From Floccularia luteovirens (lineage: Eukaryota > Basidiomycota > Agaricomycetes > Agaricales > Squamanitaceae): DNA of 64,000 nt. A program made the translations under genes and the position numbers. Positions 1 to 10,855 of this stretch are shown in pieces (the first letter of the stretch is position 1; every line of letters begins with the position of its first letter). The stretch lies in the NCBI GenBank assembly GCA_009739215.1, contig VSJF01000005.1, positions 434,001-498,000 of the forward strand, given 5' to 3'. Under the pieces are notes generated by a model. That model made no database searches. It was not told the DNA's origin and saw nothing but the letters and a program-made list of their open reading frames with translations.

Positions 1-608
1 CTCCTTCTGCAGCGGCAGCTCTAGCTAATAGTGCACAATACTACTCCCACTCAAATGCACAACATGGCGGACTGAGCATGCAGCAAGTTCAGACTCTGAA
101 AACAGCATTTGCGAATATGCAAGGGCAAGACGTCATTAATCAAAATGGCGGCCGCGCCCTACCAGGATCGTATATGCATGTTGTTCATAATGGTGTAAAT
201 ATGATGTCTGCCCAGGGTAGTTTAAATCTCAAGCTGCCTACAGCTAGGCAAATGCAATGGTCAGCATCAGGGTCACCTATGCAAAGACCTAGCTCGGCGA
301 TGAATGGAATTGATGGACCTGCCCTCAACGGTACTTTGTCCTCAAGTCCAACTTCCGCTCATAGCATACCCGTACGTTCTCCTTCCGCCAACGGGACACG
401 GGTGGCTTTGAGAAATGGGAATGGACACGTAATTGGTGCAAATGGTCAAATTTCGATGTCACCACTTATGCAGCACAGCCCATCACCGATCCCTTCTATT
501 TCACAATCCCAATCACCTCCTAGATTGCCCATGACGCCGACAATGGGTATGGCTTCACCTTCGTTGCAGCACCAGCAACCTGTGGGGAGTACACAAGGTG
601 GTTATTAG
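1..608 (+). CDS. EPL1: C-terminal end of a probable Enhancer-of-polycomb-like protein (partial, 5' truncated)
   Basis: The reading frame is open from the window edge to a TAG at 606-608, giving about 200 C-terminal residues. The composition is Ala/Gln/Ser/Pro/Asn-rich and low in complexity, typical of a disordered tail. One motif stands out, LKLPTARQMQW at about codons 76-86 of the visible part, followed by short SPxxRP and SPSPIPSIS segments. I recall this motif from the C-terminal tails of basidiomycete Epl1, the Enhancer-of-polycomb subunit of the NuA4/Piccolo histone acetyltransferase. The catalytic-complex-binding EPcA domain would lie upstream, outside the window. The identification rests on this tail motif alone, so another Gln/Ser-rich nuclear protein remains possible. 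Confidence 0.5.
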   Translation, partial: PSAAAALANSAQYYSHSNAQHGGLSMQQVQTLKTAFANMQGQDVINQNGGRALPGSYMHVVHNGVNMMSAQGSLNLKLPTARQMQWSASGSPMQRPSSAMNGIDGPALNGTLSSSPTSAHSIPVRSPSANGTRVALRNGNGHVIGANGQISMSPLMQHSPSPIPSISQSQSPPRLPMTPTMGMASPSLQHQQPVGSTQGGY

Positions 609-981
609 TGACGCTTTAGGAATTCGTACGCTTTATGTCTATCTTTTATATGTTCCATACCGTGCCGCCCCCCAACTCTTTCATTTGTTTCATTCAGTGT
701 ATTTGAACCATTGTCCATATTCTTTCGGTCACTAGAATTATTGGTGAAATATGCAAAAAACCCATATAATGTCGCATTCTACGCCGTATATATTGCAGTA
801 TACCCTCTTCATGCACAATTGTAACTTTGAAGTAAATTGAAAACATTTGCAACTCATCGGCGCGTGGTTCGCAGAGTGTGACAGGACAGGACTGTTAGTC
901 TGTTACTTGATTGCTTCGGTCCAAAGCTTCCTTCAGAACTCATTTTATTGATACACTACCTCATACCTATATCATACCAAG

Positions 982-1720
982 ATGCCTCTTCTGCTTGACT
1001 TGGGTACTCCTATCGAACACTGCTCTATTTGTATACATACTGTACTCTGTGCAACGTCTTATTTTCCCCCCAATAACCAAACCAACTACTGTGCCGCACG
1101 AATTTAAAGCAGGATACTCATGGATGCCGAAGACCCACCCTCCTACTGTTCTGTTCAAGACATACACTCCTAAAACCTTGGAGCAGTACAGTGGTAAGGA
1201 TGGAGGGAGGATCTTACTTGCAATCAATGGGACTGTTTTCGATGTGACTGCTGGGCGAAATTTCTATGGACCAAGTGAGGATCACAGCTGGAATCTTCAT
1301 TGTAGCCCCCTTCCCATTGAAATTGATTTTGTTTCCTTTTCCTAGATGGCATGTATGGAAACTTTGCTGGGAGAGATGCCTCACGTGGAATGGCAAAACA
1401 ATCTTTTGACATTGGTGAGTTTTTATGTTACTAAGCCATAAGTTTTTTCTGGTTCTCATATGCTCGGAAACAGAAATGTTGACACCAGTAGACCAACCTT
1501 TGGACAAGTTGAACGACCTGAAAGCAGACGAGATGTATGTTCTCCCTAATTACCATGTTTACATATTTGACTGATATCTACTCATAGTGATAACATGAAA
1601 GGTTTGGTTACGAACTTTTAATAATATATCTCATTAACGTTGTAATCTACAGGATGGATCGAACACTTCTCTAATAAGTATATTATCTGTGGAAAACTCG
1701 TCGAGAACGACGCTATTTAA
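982..1720 (+). CDS. DAP1: Dap1/PGRMC-like cytochrome b5 haem-binding membrane protein (one frame break near the N-terminus)
   Basis: Membrane-anchored haem-binding protein of the Dap1/PGRMC family, which supports sterol-synthesis cytochromes P450 at the ER. Exons are 982-1274, 1346-1414, 1474-1534, 1588-1601 and 1653-1720, with clean GT-AG borders. The cytochrome b5-like core reads TYTPKTLEQYSGKDGGRILL, then INGTVFDVTAGRNFYGP joined to NGMYGNFAGRDASRGMAKQS. The tail is GWIEHFSNKYIICGKLVEND, as in the family. A hydrophobic N-terminal anchor (TALFVYILYSVQRLIF) precedes the domain. The only suitable ATG (982, MPLLLDLGTP) is one base out of frame with the anchor. Dropping one base at about 1011-1013 gives a continuous 167-residue protein of normal size. 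I read this as a sequence error or a very recent mutation; an unseen upstream exon is the alternative. Confidence 0.85.
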
Positions 1721-2249
1721 ATACACACATTTTCATGGAGATGTATACAAAATTAAACAGACCTCCAAACAAAAAAGTACTTTTTAGATGTTGAGAAAAT
1801 GTCGCATCGAAATATAAATAAGTAAAACCACATTTTGCACGATACTACGTGTGGAGATAAGGCAGGAGCAGGTTAAGAACAGACCTTGTGGCATCTTATA
1901 GAGCTTAGGGACACTTGTTTTCAGAATGAATTGAAAATAATAAATAATAAAACAGGAATAAAACGAAGTAAGGGGTATATACAATTTCACCTAGCAACAC
2001 ACACAAGATAAACTTGGGCCGCTGCTTAGGGGGTTTAAAATTTTAATCAACAAAAAATCAAAAAGACCCAAGGGAAAAAAGAAAAGGAGGAGAAGACGGG
2101 TTTTTGGCCAGGCCAGATAATCACGAGTGATACAGCCATAGGTGTTTTAAGATCTAGTTTTCGAAAGAAAGAGAAAGAACGAGAATCCGAGTCGAGAATG
2201 AGAACGAGAACTGGAACTGAAGCAGAGACTTGAGACCAAGGCAAGAACT
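1721..2249. other. Convergent intergenic region
   Basis: This stretch lies between the 3' ends of the Dap1-like gene and the minus-strand membrane protein. It is AT-rich and holds only short, composition-biased open frames. I see no conserved protein signal, repeat or RNA gene. Confidence 0.6.
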
Positions 2250-3012
2250 TCAGAAAGGAACACCAGAAGTAATAGTAGTTGGCTCATAGGGGGGGATGTC
2301 TTCTGAATCGAGGCGATACTTGACCGCGAACCTCTTCGGACGAGGTGGCTGGATAGGAGGTGGCTGGCGAGGCGGTGGCTTGAAGTTGACAGCGTTCACA
2401 AGAAGGAGGGGCCTAGGATAAGAAGACTTTGCCTGAGAAGCGACATTGACGAATACTGGAGAAGCAGCATAGGTTGCCAGAGCAGATGGGTGACGACCGA
2501 CCACTTTGTCACCGATCTCAGCAAAGGAGACAAGAGAGCCTTGAGAGCAACGATGGCATTCCTTTTCGGAGACATCTTTCACAGTGTTGTCGTTTGAGAT
2601 TGCTTTGGCTTGAACAGGCACTGGCAGAGTACGAGAGACTTGACTAGCTGGACGTGGCTGACCGAGAGAGAGCCTTTGGACTTCGCCATACTTGTTAAGA
2701 GATCTTGTCTGATAGGTACAATCAGGAAGAGGAAGATCCGGTACGACAGGCTTGCATGCAAGGGTTTGGGCCTAATGAGTTTGTATGTCAGCCACAATAA
2801 TATACGTGAGTACGGATCAAACATACCTCGACATCGAAGAGCTTATTGTCTTCCTTCCATTCGTAAATGAGACGACGAACGAGAGAGAAGGTCTTATACC
2901 CGACATAGCAAGAAGTTATAGCAATCGAGAGGATGCCGACGACCAGGCATATCCAGAAGACGAAGGCGTCCGCCTTAGCAGTGTGCGCGTTGGGTACCTT
3001 GAGCGGAGGCAT
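2250..3012 (-). CDS. Single-pass membrane protein with Pro-rich tail (unknown function)
   Basis: Two exons (3012-2827 and 2771-2250) are joined across an intron with GTATGT donor and TTAG acceptor, giving 235 residues. Residues about 17-40 form one strong transmembrane helix (AFVFWICLVVGILSIAITSC). A charged segment (RRLIYEWKEDNKLFDVE) follows, then a long polar C-terminal region with a Pro-rich stretch (FKPPPRQPPPIQPPRPKRF) that could bind SH3 or WW domains. There is no signal peptide cleavage site, so it looks like a type III or tail-exposed membrane protein. I do not recognise the family. The gene shares a 585 bp divergent upstream region with SLD5. Confidence 0.65.
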
Positions 3013-3597
3013 GGTTGAGCAGTTGTATTGAGAGTTGTATTTGAAAAGCGAGCTGAGAAGCTAAGATCTTTGGAACTTGGAAGTAGAATACTAAGTTATG
3101 GATGGCGTCTTTTGGTGAACTAGCCAGGTTTTTAAAGGCATATTAGGGGGTATCATTGCAGACCAGCCTCCAGTCGTAGAGGACGGCCATTGAGACTTTT
3201 TACCTACATGTGATAACAGTTAGACCGTTTTAATGTACAAGGGCTGACTGTCAGCCTGTAGAGAAGGTTAGGACCGTCTAAAAATTGACATATGAGGCTA
3301 TATTGAAGGTTTTATCACCACTTCTTTGTTCTCTTACCTTTCTGTGGTGGTTGCATTACTCACTGCAGGTACCCTGAGCCTGAGTGCGTGCCATGCCATG
3401 TTGAGTAGGTTAAAGATAGTATACAGTAGTTTGTCACGATAATTACAAATATATTTGTCACAACAAGGTAACTTTTCATGATCCACCAGGCTGCATAGTG
3501 CAGCAAGCTTCTAAGTTTACGCGATTTATTATGGATTGGGAAGAGGAATATAATCTTTCACGCCAAGACGCGTCCAGCTCCATCGATCGCACAAGAA
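3013..3597. promoter_or_regulatory. Divergent promoter region between membrane protein gene and SLD5
   Basis: 585 bp separate the two divergent start codons. No convincing TATA box or long repeat is visible. An upstream ATG at 3531 opens a short 26-codon frame that ends inside the SLD5 start region (TGA overlapping 3608), so it may act as an uORF rather than as the start of the protein. Confidence 0.4.
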
Positions 3598-4575
3598 ATG
3601 CAAGTCGATGACGACTTTGACTTGCCAATGCGGCCGTCTGCTGTAGCATCAAGGAACCGACGCACTCCACCCCTTCCACAAGCAGCTGCACAAGAAACGC
3701 CTCTGGAACAATTGATACGGCACTGGATGAACGAAAGACACGCCCCTGACATACTACCTGCACAAGAAGAACTACTTGCCTCACTTCTCGACCATCTTAG
3801 AAGGCAGGTGGGCCGAATATGATTTTACGCGTCTCTCATATAGGAATTCACGTTAGGTCATGCCATACATAGTCAGAAACAGTACAACTGCTGCGCGGAG
3901 ATCCCAACACATCAGAAGAAGATCACCTAAGGATCATGCTGGTACAGACGGAGGTCGAGCGCGTCAAATTTATCGTGCGTTCTTACATGCGAACGAGATT
4001 ATTTAAGGTCAAATTCACAGAACAAGCTCAAGATATGAAATGTTTGACACTAAATAGATAGAGAAATATGCGAGGTTTATCATCACAAATGCCGATGTGC
4101 AGACTCGACTGACAGCTGCAGAACGGGGTCACGCAAGCAGGTGAGAACTGATTCCGTCCCATTTGAATATGTGCTTATGGGATCTTGTTCAGACAGGCCA
4201 GAATTACGGATCGCCATTTCCATATGTCAGTATTGCAAAGTCTACCAGAGTCACAGGCGCACCTTGACGATAGCGCAGTTTTTATGCCCCTTATGAGTCC
4301 GTTCTATGAACAATTATGCTTCTATACTACGTGGCTGACCCTTCAAGCAGTAACCGAGCCAGATAGATCAAGACCTGTATTTGTGCATGCACTTCAGAAC
4401 TGTCCGCGGGTAACTCTGCCAGAGTAAGTGCCCTTTGTTTTGCTTCATCATATGCCACGAGATAATAGATAAACCTAGTGGCACATCATTAGAGATGGAG
4501 AAAGGGCATATATCTTTAACGCAATACTCTGTGGTAGAACATCTAATTGCAAGAGGGGAGGCAGAACTTGTATAA
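3598..4575 (+). CDS. SLD5: DNA replication complex GINS subunit Sld5
   Basis: Sld5 is one of four GINS subunits that join Cdc45 and Mcm2-7 in the replicative helicase. The exons are 3598-3807, 3873-4007, 4058-4140, 4193-4296, 4348-4423 and 4479-4575, totalling 234 residues, the normal family length. Family signatures in order are TPLEQLIRHWMNERHAPDIL with the following LDHLRRQ (helical A domain), EDHLRIMLVQTEVERVKFIV, RSYMRTRLFKIEKYARFI, TAAERGHASRQARITDRHFH and PVFVHALQNCPRVTLPD. The C-terminal beta domain ends VVEHLIARGEAELV. The start at 3598 (MQVDDDFDLP) is chosen because the upstream ATG at 3531 is out of frame. A 51 bp intron (4297-4347) is a multiple of three and could be overlooked, but it removes a non-family insert. 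It converges on NC2-alpha, with a gap of about 106 bp. Confidence 0.93.
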
Positions 4576-4681
4576 TTATATCATTGAAAAGAACTAGAGC
4601 ATACATACCCAGGCATAAATATGTCTCTCTGAGATGAAATACAACATCGGTGCAGCACAAGTAATCACACAACTGGTCTTT

Positions 4682-5453
4682 CTACCGTCTTGGCATAAAT
4701 GGCTTGTCATCCTGCCAATCTTCATCATCGCTAGGACTCTTTGGTCTGTATCGGAATCCACCCCCATGCCGGTCTTTGTCCTCATCTTCATCCATTGCTA
4801 CAGTCTCCTCAGGTTCCGGCTCTGGTTCATCTCCACCTTCAGCATCTTCTTGTTCCATTTCACCCTTTTTCTTTCTCCGTTTTCTGGTGCCTGGCTCGGC
4901 CGGAGCCCCAGATTTCTTTCCCTTTCCTCTTTTCTTCTTGTTATCCGCATTTTCTGCTTCGAGGTCGATAGTTCCCCCAGCTGAAGGGTCAGGAACAGCC
5001 TCCACCAACTCTTTCAAGAAGTCAAGCATTTCAGTTGTCTCTACTGCATGTTTGCTGTCATTGAAGACATTCTCATGTGTGAGCAGTGTGATGATTGATC
5101 AAGGAGGAAGATACACACAGATGATATGCTTCAACTTTCTTGGAACCTCTTTCTGAAGTAACTTTATTTGCTTGTTCGATTATCAGTCCTAGAAATAATT
5201 CCAATGCTTTTGCTATGCCAAATCACATATTAGAGAGGGGTAAGATTGAAAGTGATGAGAGCAACACACATATAACAATCGGAGTAGCCTGTGCTACCTT
5301 CCCAACCTCCTCATCCTTCTGCATGATCTTTTTTATACGTGCCTACCAACAAAACGACGAAAAATATTGAGGAACATCATTTGTGGCACGTATTGATCAG
5401 TGTGAATCAGAACTTACAACAGGAAATTTAGTTTGCTTGTTTTTGTTCTTCAT
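4682..5453 (-). CDS. BUR6: NC2 alpha / Dr1-associated corepressor (histone-fold)
   Basis: NC2-alpha (DRAP1, yeast Bur6) pairs with NC2-beta through a histone fold, binds TBP on DNA and represses or tunes Pol II initiation. The exons are 5453-5418, 5342-5270, 5212-5119 and 5054-4682, encoding 191 residues. The first exon encodes only MKNKNKQTKFPV. The histone fold follows: ARIKKIMQKDEEVGKVAQAT, then PIVISKALELFLGLIVEQAN, the SERGSKKVEAYHLKHAVE segment and TTEMLDFLKELVEAVPDP. The remainder is an acidic and Lys-rich tail with KKKRGKGKK, GTRKRRKKKGE and an E/P-rich repeat. A Dpb3/NF-YC-type subunit is the nearest alternative, but the DEEVGKVAQATP helix and the tail favour NC2-alpha. Confidence 0.88.
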
Positions 5454-6250
5454 TTTAAGGGCAGATGAAGAACCAGAGAGGGCGGAATATGAAGTATGGA
5501 AATCCCAACGAAACTGCTTTCAAGACGTCTGTATATTATGCTTTTGACTATCCATTGCGGGAAACAACGTCAAGATATCCATCTTCTTGATCACGTGACC
5601 GTAGACATTGCTACAATTCAAACATTTGCGTAAACTAACATTGTCAGCCATTAGCGCGCTAAAGCGCTTTAGCTAGCTGGACCACTCGATTACCAGCACC
5701 AAAATGTTTCAAGCTTGGCTGCTTCGAATCTCTCACTTATCAGATTCTGCTATAATCTGATTAGTTGTTGGGCTAGATACTGTTAGCAGAACATCTCTCA
5801 AGATATCCACGAATCTGGATCTGTTAATGTTGTTCTTTTCAATTTGAATCAGTATCCTAGGCAAGTACACATTTTGTAGTCGGTCAAATAACGATTTCGT
5901 ATGTGTCATTTAGAGTGACTCAACTCATATATATGTCTTAATTGACGGCTACAATCCGTGATCACCCATCACTTTTTCTTTACTGATTGACGTTTGATAT
6001 CAATGCAGTTGTCGTTACAGAAAGACATGAAGCATATGCTCTCACATATATGTCAAACGGCAGCTTTGTATAATGCTTGCGGCCTTCGACACTTCTTGCT
6101 TGTAAAAGTTCAGCCGTCATGCCGCTATCTAAAGTTATGGAATTGACATGTGGTGTGTAGTTAGAGCGACTCACCTGGGCATCATAAAAACTCGACGAAT
6201 AACAAAACTGGGAGGAATACATCACCACCCTTCTCGAATACTTATTGAAC
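5454..6250. other. Intergenic region carrying the 5' part of the first hydrophobin duplication
   Basis: No coding signal is visible. From about 5890 onward the sequence matches 9728 onward in scattered blocks, so the upstream region of the hydrophobin was duplicated along with the gene. A putative core promoter (CATAAAAAC) lies about 65 bp before the ATG at 6251; the copy has ATTATAAAAA at the same place. Confidence 0.55.
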
Positions 6251-7012
6251 ATGCACTCCAACCGCATCACATCTGTGTTCCTCTTTGTTATCATCGGCTT
6301 GACTCTTCTTGCGGCTGCCACTACAACAGTTGACATACCTGTAAGTGCATAACATTTCGAACTTTCGTGTTTTATCCTCATTTATCACTATTACAGCCTC
6401 AGCCAACTGCTACACCCGTAGATCAATGTCCTCAAGGGAATCTTCAGTGCTGTAATTCTCTCGAACGTGTCAGTTACAAAAATTTCGTGGTTTATTGCAG
6501 AACGTTGATACATATTCACAGTCCGATAGTACTCTTGTTGGTCTATTGCTCGGACTCCTTGGCGTAGTTATCCAAGGTGTTGAAGGGCTCATGTAAGGGC
6601 CTCTCTAGAGATAAAGCTATCTGCGCGGGATGACTAACGCATCAACCTTAAGTGGAATTACTTGCTCTCCCATCGATATTCTTGGTATTGGCCAGAACAC
6701 ATGCAGCAGTGAAGCAGTGTGCTGCATAAACAACGACTTTGTCCGTATATGCACTGCTTTATCAATCCAACTATTTTTTCTGACTGTGTTGTTGGATACT
6801 ATAGAACGGTATTATAGCAATTGGATGCGTACCTGTCAACATCAACCTATGACACAAGAAAGATAGGTCTTGGAAGTATCAGAGAAATGGTAAAATTTGC
6901 GATGTTATTGATAAATCACTTGTGGGCCAGCGTAGGAAATAAAGAATGCGTTAAAATGAATGATAACGATCCGGGCCACCGGATGATGAGTGTTCTTTCA
7001 GGAATGAAAAAA
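5890..7012 (+). repeat. Duplicated block, copy 1 (with intact hydrophobin)
   Basis: This block aligns by eye with 9728-10855 over promoter, all five exons, introns and about 150 bp of 3' flank. Shared landmarks are GTTATGGA about 110 bp upstream of the start, the CACCTGGGCAT segment, CGCATCACATCTGT in exon 1, CTGACTGTGTTGTTGGATAC versus TTGACTGTATTGTTGGATAC in the last intron, and GATGTT(A/G)TTGATAAATCACTT in the 3' flank. Divergence is substantial, so the duplication is old relative to the tandem pair at 14-19 kb. Confidence 0.75.
6251..6852 (+). CDS. Class I hydrophobin (intact)
   Basis: Small secreted amphipathic protein that self-assembles at hydrophobic/air interfaces of hyphae and spores. 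Five exons (6251-6340, 6397-6468, 6501-6592, 6653-6740, 6805-6852) give 129 residues. The signal peptide is SVFLFVIIGLTLLAAA. All eight cysteines sit in the class I pattern: C in VDQC, CC in NLQCCNS, C in IGITC, C in GQNTC, CC in EAVCC, and the last C in IAIGC. The protein ends PVNINL, as do the two tandem hydrophobins at 14.9 and 17.9 kb. Unlike those, its mature N-terminus is short and lacks the Thr-rich repeats. Every splice junction is in phase, so this is the only clearly functional hydrophobin in the window. It belongs to a duplicated block of about 1.1 kb repeated at 9.73-10.85 kb. Confidence 0.92.
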
Positions 7013-7182
7013 ACCTCCTTTGTCAGTCATGAGGTCGTAGACATTGCTTTACGCAATTTATATAGGTATGTACTACCAAGACGAACAAGTTCAGGGCCGG
7101 ATGAAAGCCAGCGTGCAATAACCAAGCTGATTATTAAGTTCCAAAGGGGTTCCTCGATTGCTGCTGAATTCATCAGTTTTCC

Positions 7183-7659
7183 TCAATTATCCCATCGGTT
7201 GTAGGCCTTGTATATCTGTGATTCGCTACTACACAAACAAATTCCTGTCGTGAATAGTATCATTGCCACATATAATAACATATGTCTAAGTGCATCTATT
7301 AGATATTGTATTCTCTTGACAGAATATCCCAAACACCCGAGGATCTGGACTGTTGGTGTTATTTCTTTCAATTCAAAGGGCTCTTCCCTGCCAGCATGGA
7401 AGAAGGACCCACGATTGTACCCAGCAGATGGCCTAGGTCCTCCAGTCAAATGATCTGTTGACGGTCGTTCTGGGTTATAGAATGACGAGGTATCATCCCG
7501 AGCTCTGCCTGGCGTTGGATGTACAAAGTCTGCATTGAGAGCATCCAGGGAGCTTTTCGGAGCACCATAGAATGATGACACTGTGGACTTGCGATCTGGA
7601 TCCATGTCGACGAGGATGCCAACGGTCTGACAGGAGAATAACAAGAGCGTGGGAATCAT
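7183..7659 (-). pseudogene. Orphan exon-like fragment, Ser/Asp-rich (gene remnant?)
   Basis: An open stretch of 158 codons begins in sequence that reads as an intron end (CTCCTGTCAG before ACC GTT GGC). It then encodes a Ser/Tyr/Asp-rich segment, DMDPDRKSTVSSFYGAPKSS followed by DDTSSFYNPERPSTD and SAGYNRGSFFHAGREEPFEL. After that the frame runs into sequence with no protein character. No start codon, partner exon or domain is visible on either side. The spaced SSFY/SFF motifs resemble cytoplasmic Ser-rich segments of larger basidiomycete membrane proteins, but I cannot name the parent gene. I treat it as a displaced or decayed fragment. Confidence 0.35.
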
Positions 7660-7994
7660 ATTACAAAACTATCTGCCTGTATTACGTAATTTACGTTGCT
7701 AAGTACTGACAACTGCTACACGTGTCAGGGTTCTTGAAAATACATATACACCAATTTAATTTATGTGAGATACTAAAGGGTCTATCGTTCATCAACCAGA
7801 TCCACGTTAGCAATTCAGAAAACGAAAACACTATTGTTTTTACGACACGGACTTGTAAGCCATTACACCACTACAGAAAAGCATTATATATATATGTAAT
7901 TAGCGGAGTTCTTCCAAAGAACTTTTTCAGTCAGCCGAAATATCCTGCCGACGACGTGTATTTTTTGTTTTGGAAGCAGGTATATGCGGAGTTT

Positions 7995-9548
7995 TCAGTA
8001 GAACCTATTACTGATAGGCTCCTTTCCATCTACTAATCGCCGGTGGAGAATGTTACTTGTAAACGAAGACCACTAAAAGGAGCGGTCAACACAATTAAAC
8101 AAGGCGAAGGTCAAGTAACATACCCCGTTGCCAATAAATACGGCCGCTCTACGGGCAATATCCATGTCCACAGCCATATTCACATCCGTTTGCTCCTGAT
8201 CTAATTCCAGCTCTCGGCTGGTCACGACCGTGTGCCATCCATCGGCCATTAATGTTCTTTTCAGCGTTGTCAGCCATTCACTATTATCATTCGTAAGCAA
8301 GTACAGCGTATCAAGTATTCGGGCTCCGGTCTTCGTTGCCTGTAGATAGTCATCCCGCGAGTCTCTGATTTTTTGGATTATAGCCTCTGTAGAGGGAAGG
8401 CAGCGTTCCATGTAAATTTCTTCGTTCTCAGGTGTGTTCTGTCCCGAAGATCCCCCTGGAGGTGGAGTGAAACTATCTGGGAGGAAGTCGAGTAGGTTCC
8501 AGCTGTAAAATGTGGAATTCCAGGTGGCGAGTCCAATACATGCCTGCTTAAAATCTCCACGACGCAGGTGGATGGCTAGCATATAGTCGTACGGGCTGCG
8601 GGGCGCGCGAGTCAAACGACGGGGACCTCTTGGAAGGAACAGATACTCGTTCCTGTCTACGGCGGCATTCACGATAGGTGAAGTCTGCAGGAGTCGGGAG
8701 ACTGGTGAAGTCGAGAAGCGCTCCCATAGAGATAGGACACGCGTCGTTCCCCATAAGAAAAGATCGAACACCTGAGGATAACCATCTTCTTTCATTGACC
8801 CAGCTACAATCTCTACGCAGCGCTCAGGGGCTTCGAGAAGAAGCGCTTTCCAGTGATTAAATATTGTTGTACCGTCTTCCCACTTGATTTTCGGCTTCAC
8901 ATCGGCTGCCATGATGATTCGTCGCTGTTCGACTGGACAAACAACATTGTACCAATTTTCGGAAATTGAGCGTGGTGCTGGATCACCTTCCTCCCATGGT
9001 CCTCCTGCGGTGGGTCCAGAGATAAGCGCGTTGAGAGGCGTAAGAGGGGGCCATTCTCTAAATTTTGATTCTGGCCATGGATAATACTCTGGTTTCCATG
9101 CGTAGTTTTGGAATACATATGCTCTTTGTGATTCATATGCAAGATGTGAGTTCATTAATCTGAAAAAAAAAATAGTTAGTTCAAAGCGATGAAAAATCGG
9201 AATGGTGCCAACACACAGTTCGTTCAAAACATTATTCCATCCAAGCATTTGTATCTGATTTCTAAACATCACATAACGACCTGATCTTCCCTCAGGAAAA
9301 GGTAAATCGAGGTTGTGTTGAGGCAGATTTCGTTCCCATTCTTTTAACTTTTCATAGGTCGGAGGGAAGTCAAGAGACGATGGTGAGGTTGGTTGGATGG
9401 TTGGAGTTGGAGTTAAGGTTGGGGCCAGATTCTTGTACGACAACAGCAACCACAGTAAAGATAAAGTGCTAGTGATGGTAAAAAGTGAAATGAACAACTT
9501 CTTTCGGCGTTCGTTATATAGAACGTTGTGTAACCATCGCTTGGCCAT
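7995..9548 (-). CDS. Type II membrane glycosyltransferase, O-fucosyltransferase-like
   Basis: Three exons (9548-9217, 9159-8124, 8072-7995) encode 481 residues. The N-terminus has a short cytosolic basic segment (RWLHNVLYNERRKKLF) and one signal anchor (ISLFTITSTLSLLWLLL), then a Pro/Thr-rich stem, as expected for a Golgi or ER luminal enzyme. The luminal part contains RYVMFRNQIQMLGWNNVLNE, YVFQNYAWKPEYYPWPESKF and the nucleotide-sugar loop YDYMLAIHLRRGDF. It ends with the DVNMAVDMDIARRAAVFIGN motif followed by WSSFTSNILHRRL. The HLRRGDF and final SNILHRR segments match the GDP-fucose O-fucosyltransferase fold as found in agaricomycete proteins. The acceptor substrate is unknown. The last 26 codons lie behind a short intron (8123-8073), and without it the protein would end in an unrelated tail. 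Confidence 0.8.
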
Positions 9549-9727
9549 TATGGATTATCGACAAGGTTGAGGAGTATGATCAGAGGGGGAGTAGGCAAAA
9601 GGGCGTGGAGTATGTTTTGTTAAAAATTTTACATATGATCGGGGATAACTACATATGGAATTAGTAATAATATAATAAATAAATTAATAACCATCACAGA
9701 TATGTACTAACTTGAAGTGGGTTAATC

Positions 9728-10855
9728 AACGTTTTCGTGTGCCATCCAGAGTGACACACAACTGACGGGACCAGGAACAATACTACCTTGTATATCATGA
9801 ACAATCTGTGGATCGTTATCACAACAAGCTCTCCATCGATCTGACCCAGACATAGCTGAGGTTTGGGAACGCATGCAGTGTGTTTCCTCGTATATATGTC
9901 AAAATGTAGCTTCTTATCATGCTCGCAGCCTCCGAAAAGCCTTGTTTATAAATTTTAGCGGTCATGTCGCAGTCCAAAGTTATGGAGAATAGTGTATGGC
10001 GTGTGATTAGAGTGATACACCTGGGCATTATAAAAAATCGACGAATTAAGAACTTGAGAAGGATATATCACCACCATTTCAATTATGACCATGTTCTCCA
10101 ATCGCATCACATCTGTATTGCCCCCCATTATTATCAGCTAGACTATTTCGGGGGCTGCAACTACAACAAGTGACATACCTGTCAGTGTATAACTTTTCTA
10201 ACTTTTATGTTTTATCATCATTTGCCACTATCACAACCTCAGCCAACTTCTGTATCCTGGAGGGGAGACAGTGTGCTATAGTGCTATAACACGTGTCAGT
10301 TGCAGAATTTTAGTGAGTTATTCCAGAACGTTCATACATATTCACGGGCAAGACTCGTGGTACTGCTTTTTTTTTGCTCCCATTCGAAGGAATTATTAGA
10401 ATCCCAGGTGGAGTACTTGTGTAAGGGCCCTTCTAGAGGTGGTTCGAACTGTGTAGAATGACTAACGTGTCAGTTTCAAGTGGATTGGAGTGCTCTCCTA
10501 TCGGCATGAATCTTGCTCCGGGACTGTAGAGTGCTGCAACGATGACTTTAACATTGTTCGTATATGTATTCTTTTCTAATTCAGCCATTTTTTGACTGTA
10601 TTGTTGGATACTATAGAGTAATCTTGTAGCAATTGAATGCACACTTATCAACGCCATTATGTGACACAAGATACATAGGCGGTATGTATAAATGCGTGGC
10701 CCGAGGTCTTGGATATATCAGAGAAATGATAAAATTTGAGATGTTGTTGATAAATCACTTGTGATCCATGTAGGAAATGGTAATACTGTCTGAGCGACGA
10801 ACCATGACGATTTGGGCCACTGGATGAATTGGCGATGAGTGTCACTCCAGGAAAG
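9728..10855 (+). repeat. Duplicated block, copy 2 (with decayed hydrophobin)
   Basis: Second copy of the block at 5890-7012, in the same orientation and about 3.8 kb downstream, on the far side of the fucosyltransferase-like gene. It retains the promoter region (ATTATAAAAA near 10026), intron positions and 3' flank. It carries many substitutions and indels in the coding exons. Confidence 0.7.
10091..10662 (+). pseudogene. Hydrophobin pseudogene (duplicate of the 6.25 kb gene)
   Basis: Homologous position by position to the intact hydrophobin at 6251-6852. Exon 1 starts MFSNRITSV, as in its partner, but reaches TAG after 16 codons (10139-10141), inside the signal peptide. Exon 2 has lost the CPQGNLQCC cysteine cluster through deletion and substitution. 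Exon 3 is scrambled around a run of T residues. Exon 4 keeps GVLS/SPIGMN-like traces but contains another in-frame stop. The accumulated multi-site damage separates it from the tandem hydrophobins further on, which differ from function by only single bases. This is a genuine pseudogene. Confidence 0.85.

Noticed and set aside
4634..5156. Plus-strand open frames of 116 and 150 codons with hydrophobic and Ser-rich translations
   Set aside because: They are antisense shadows of the NC2-alpha coding exons; the Ser/Phe-rich look comes from the Glu/Lys-rich tail on the other strand.
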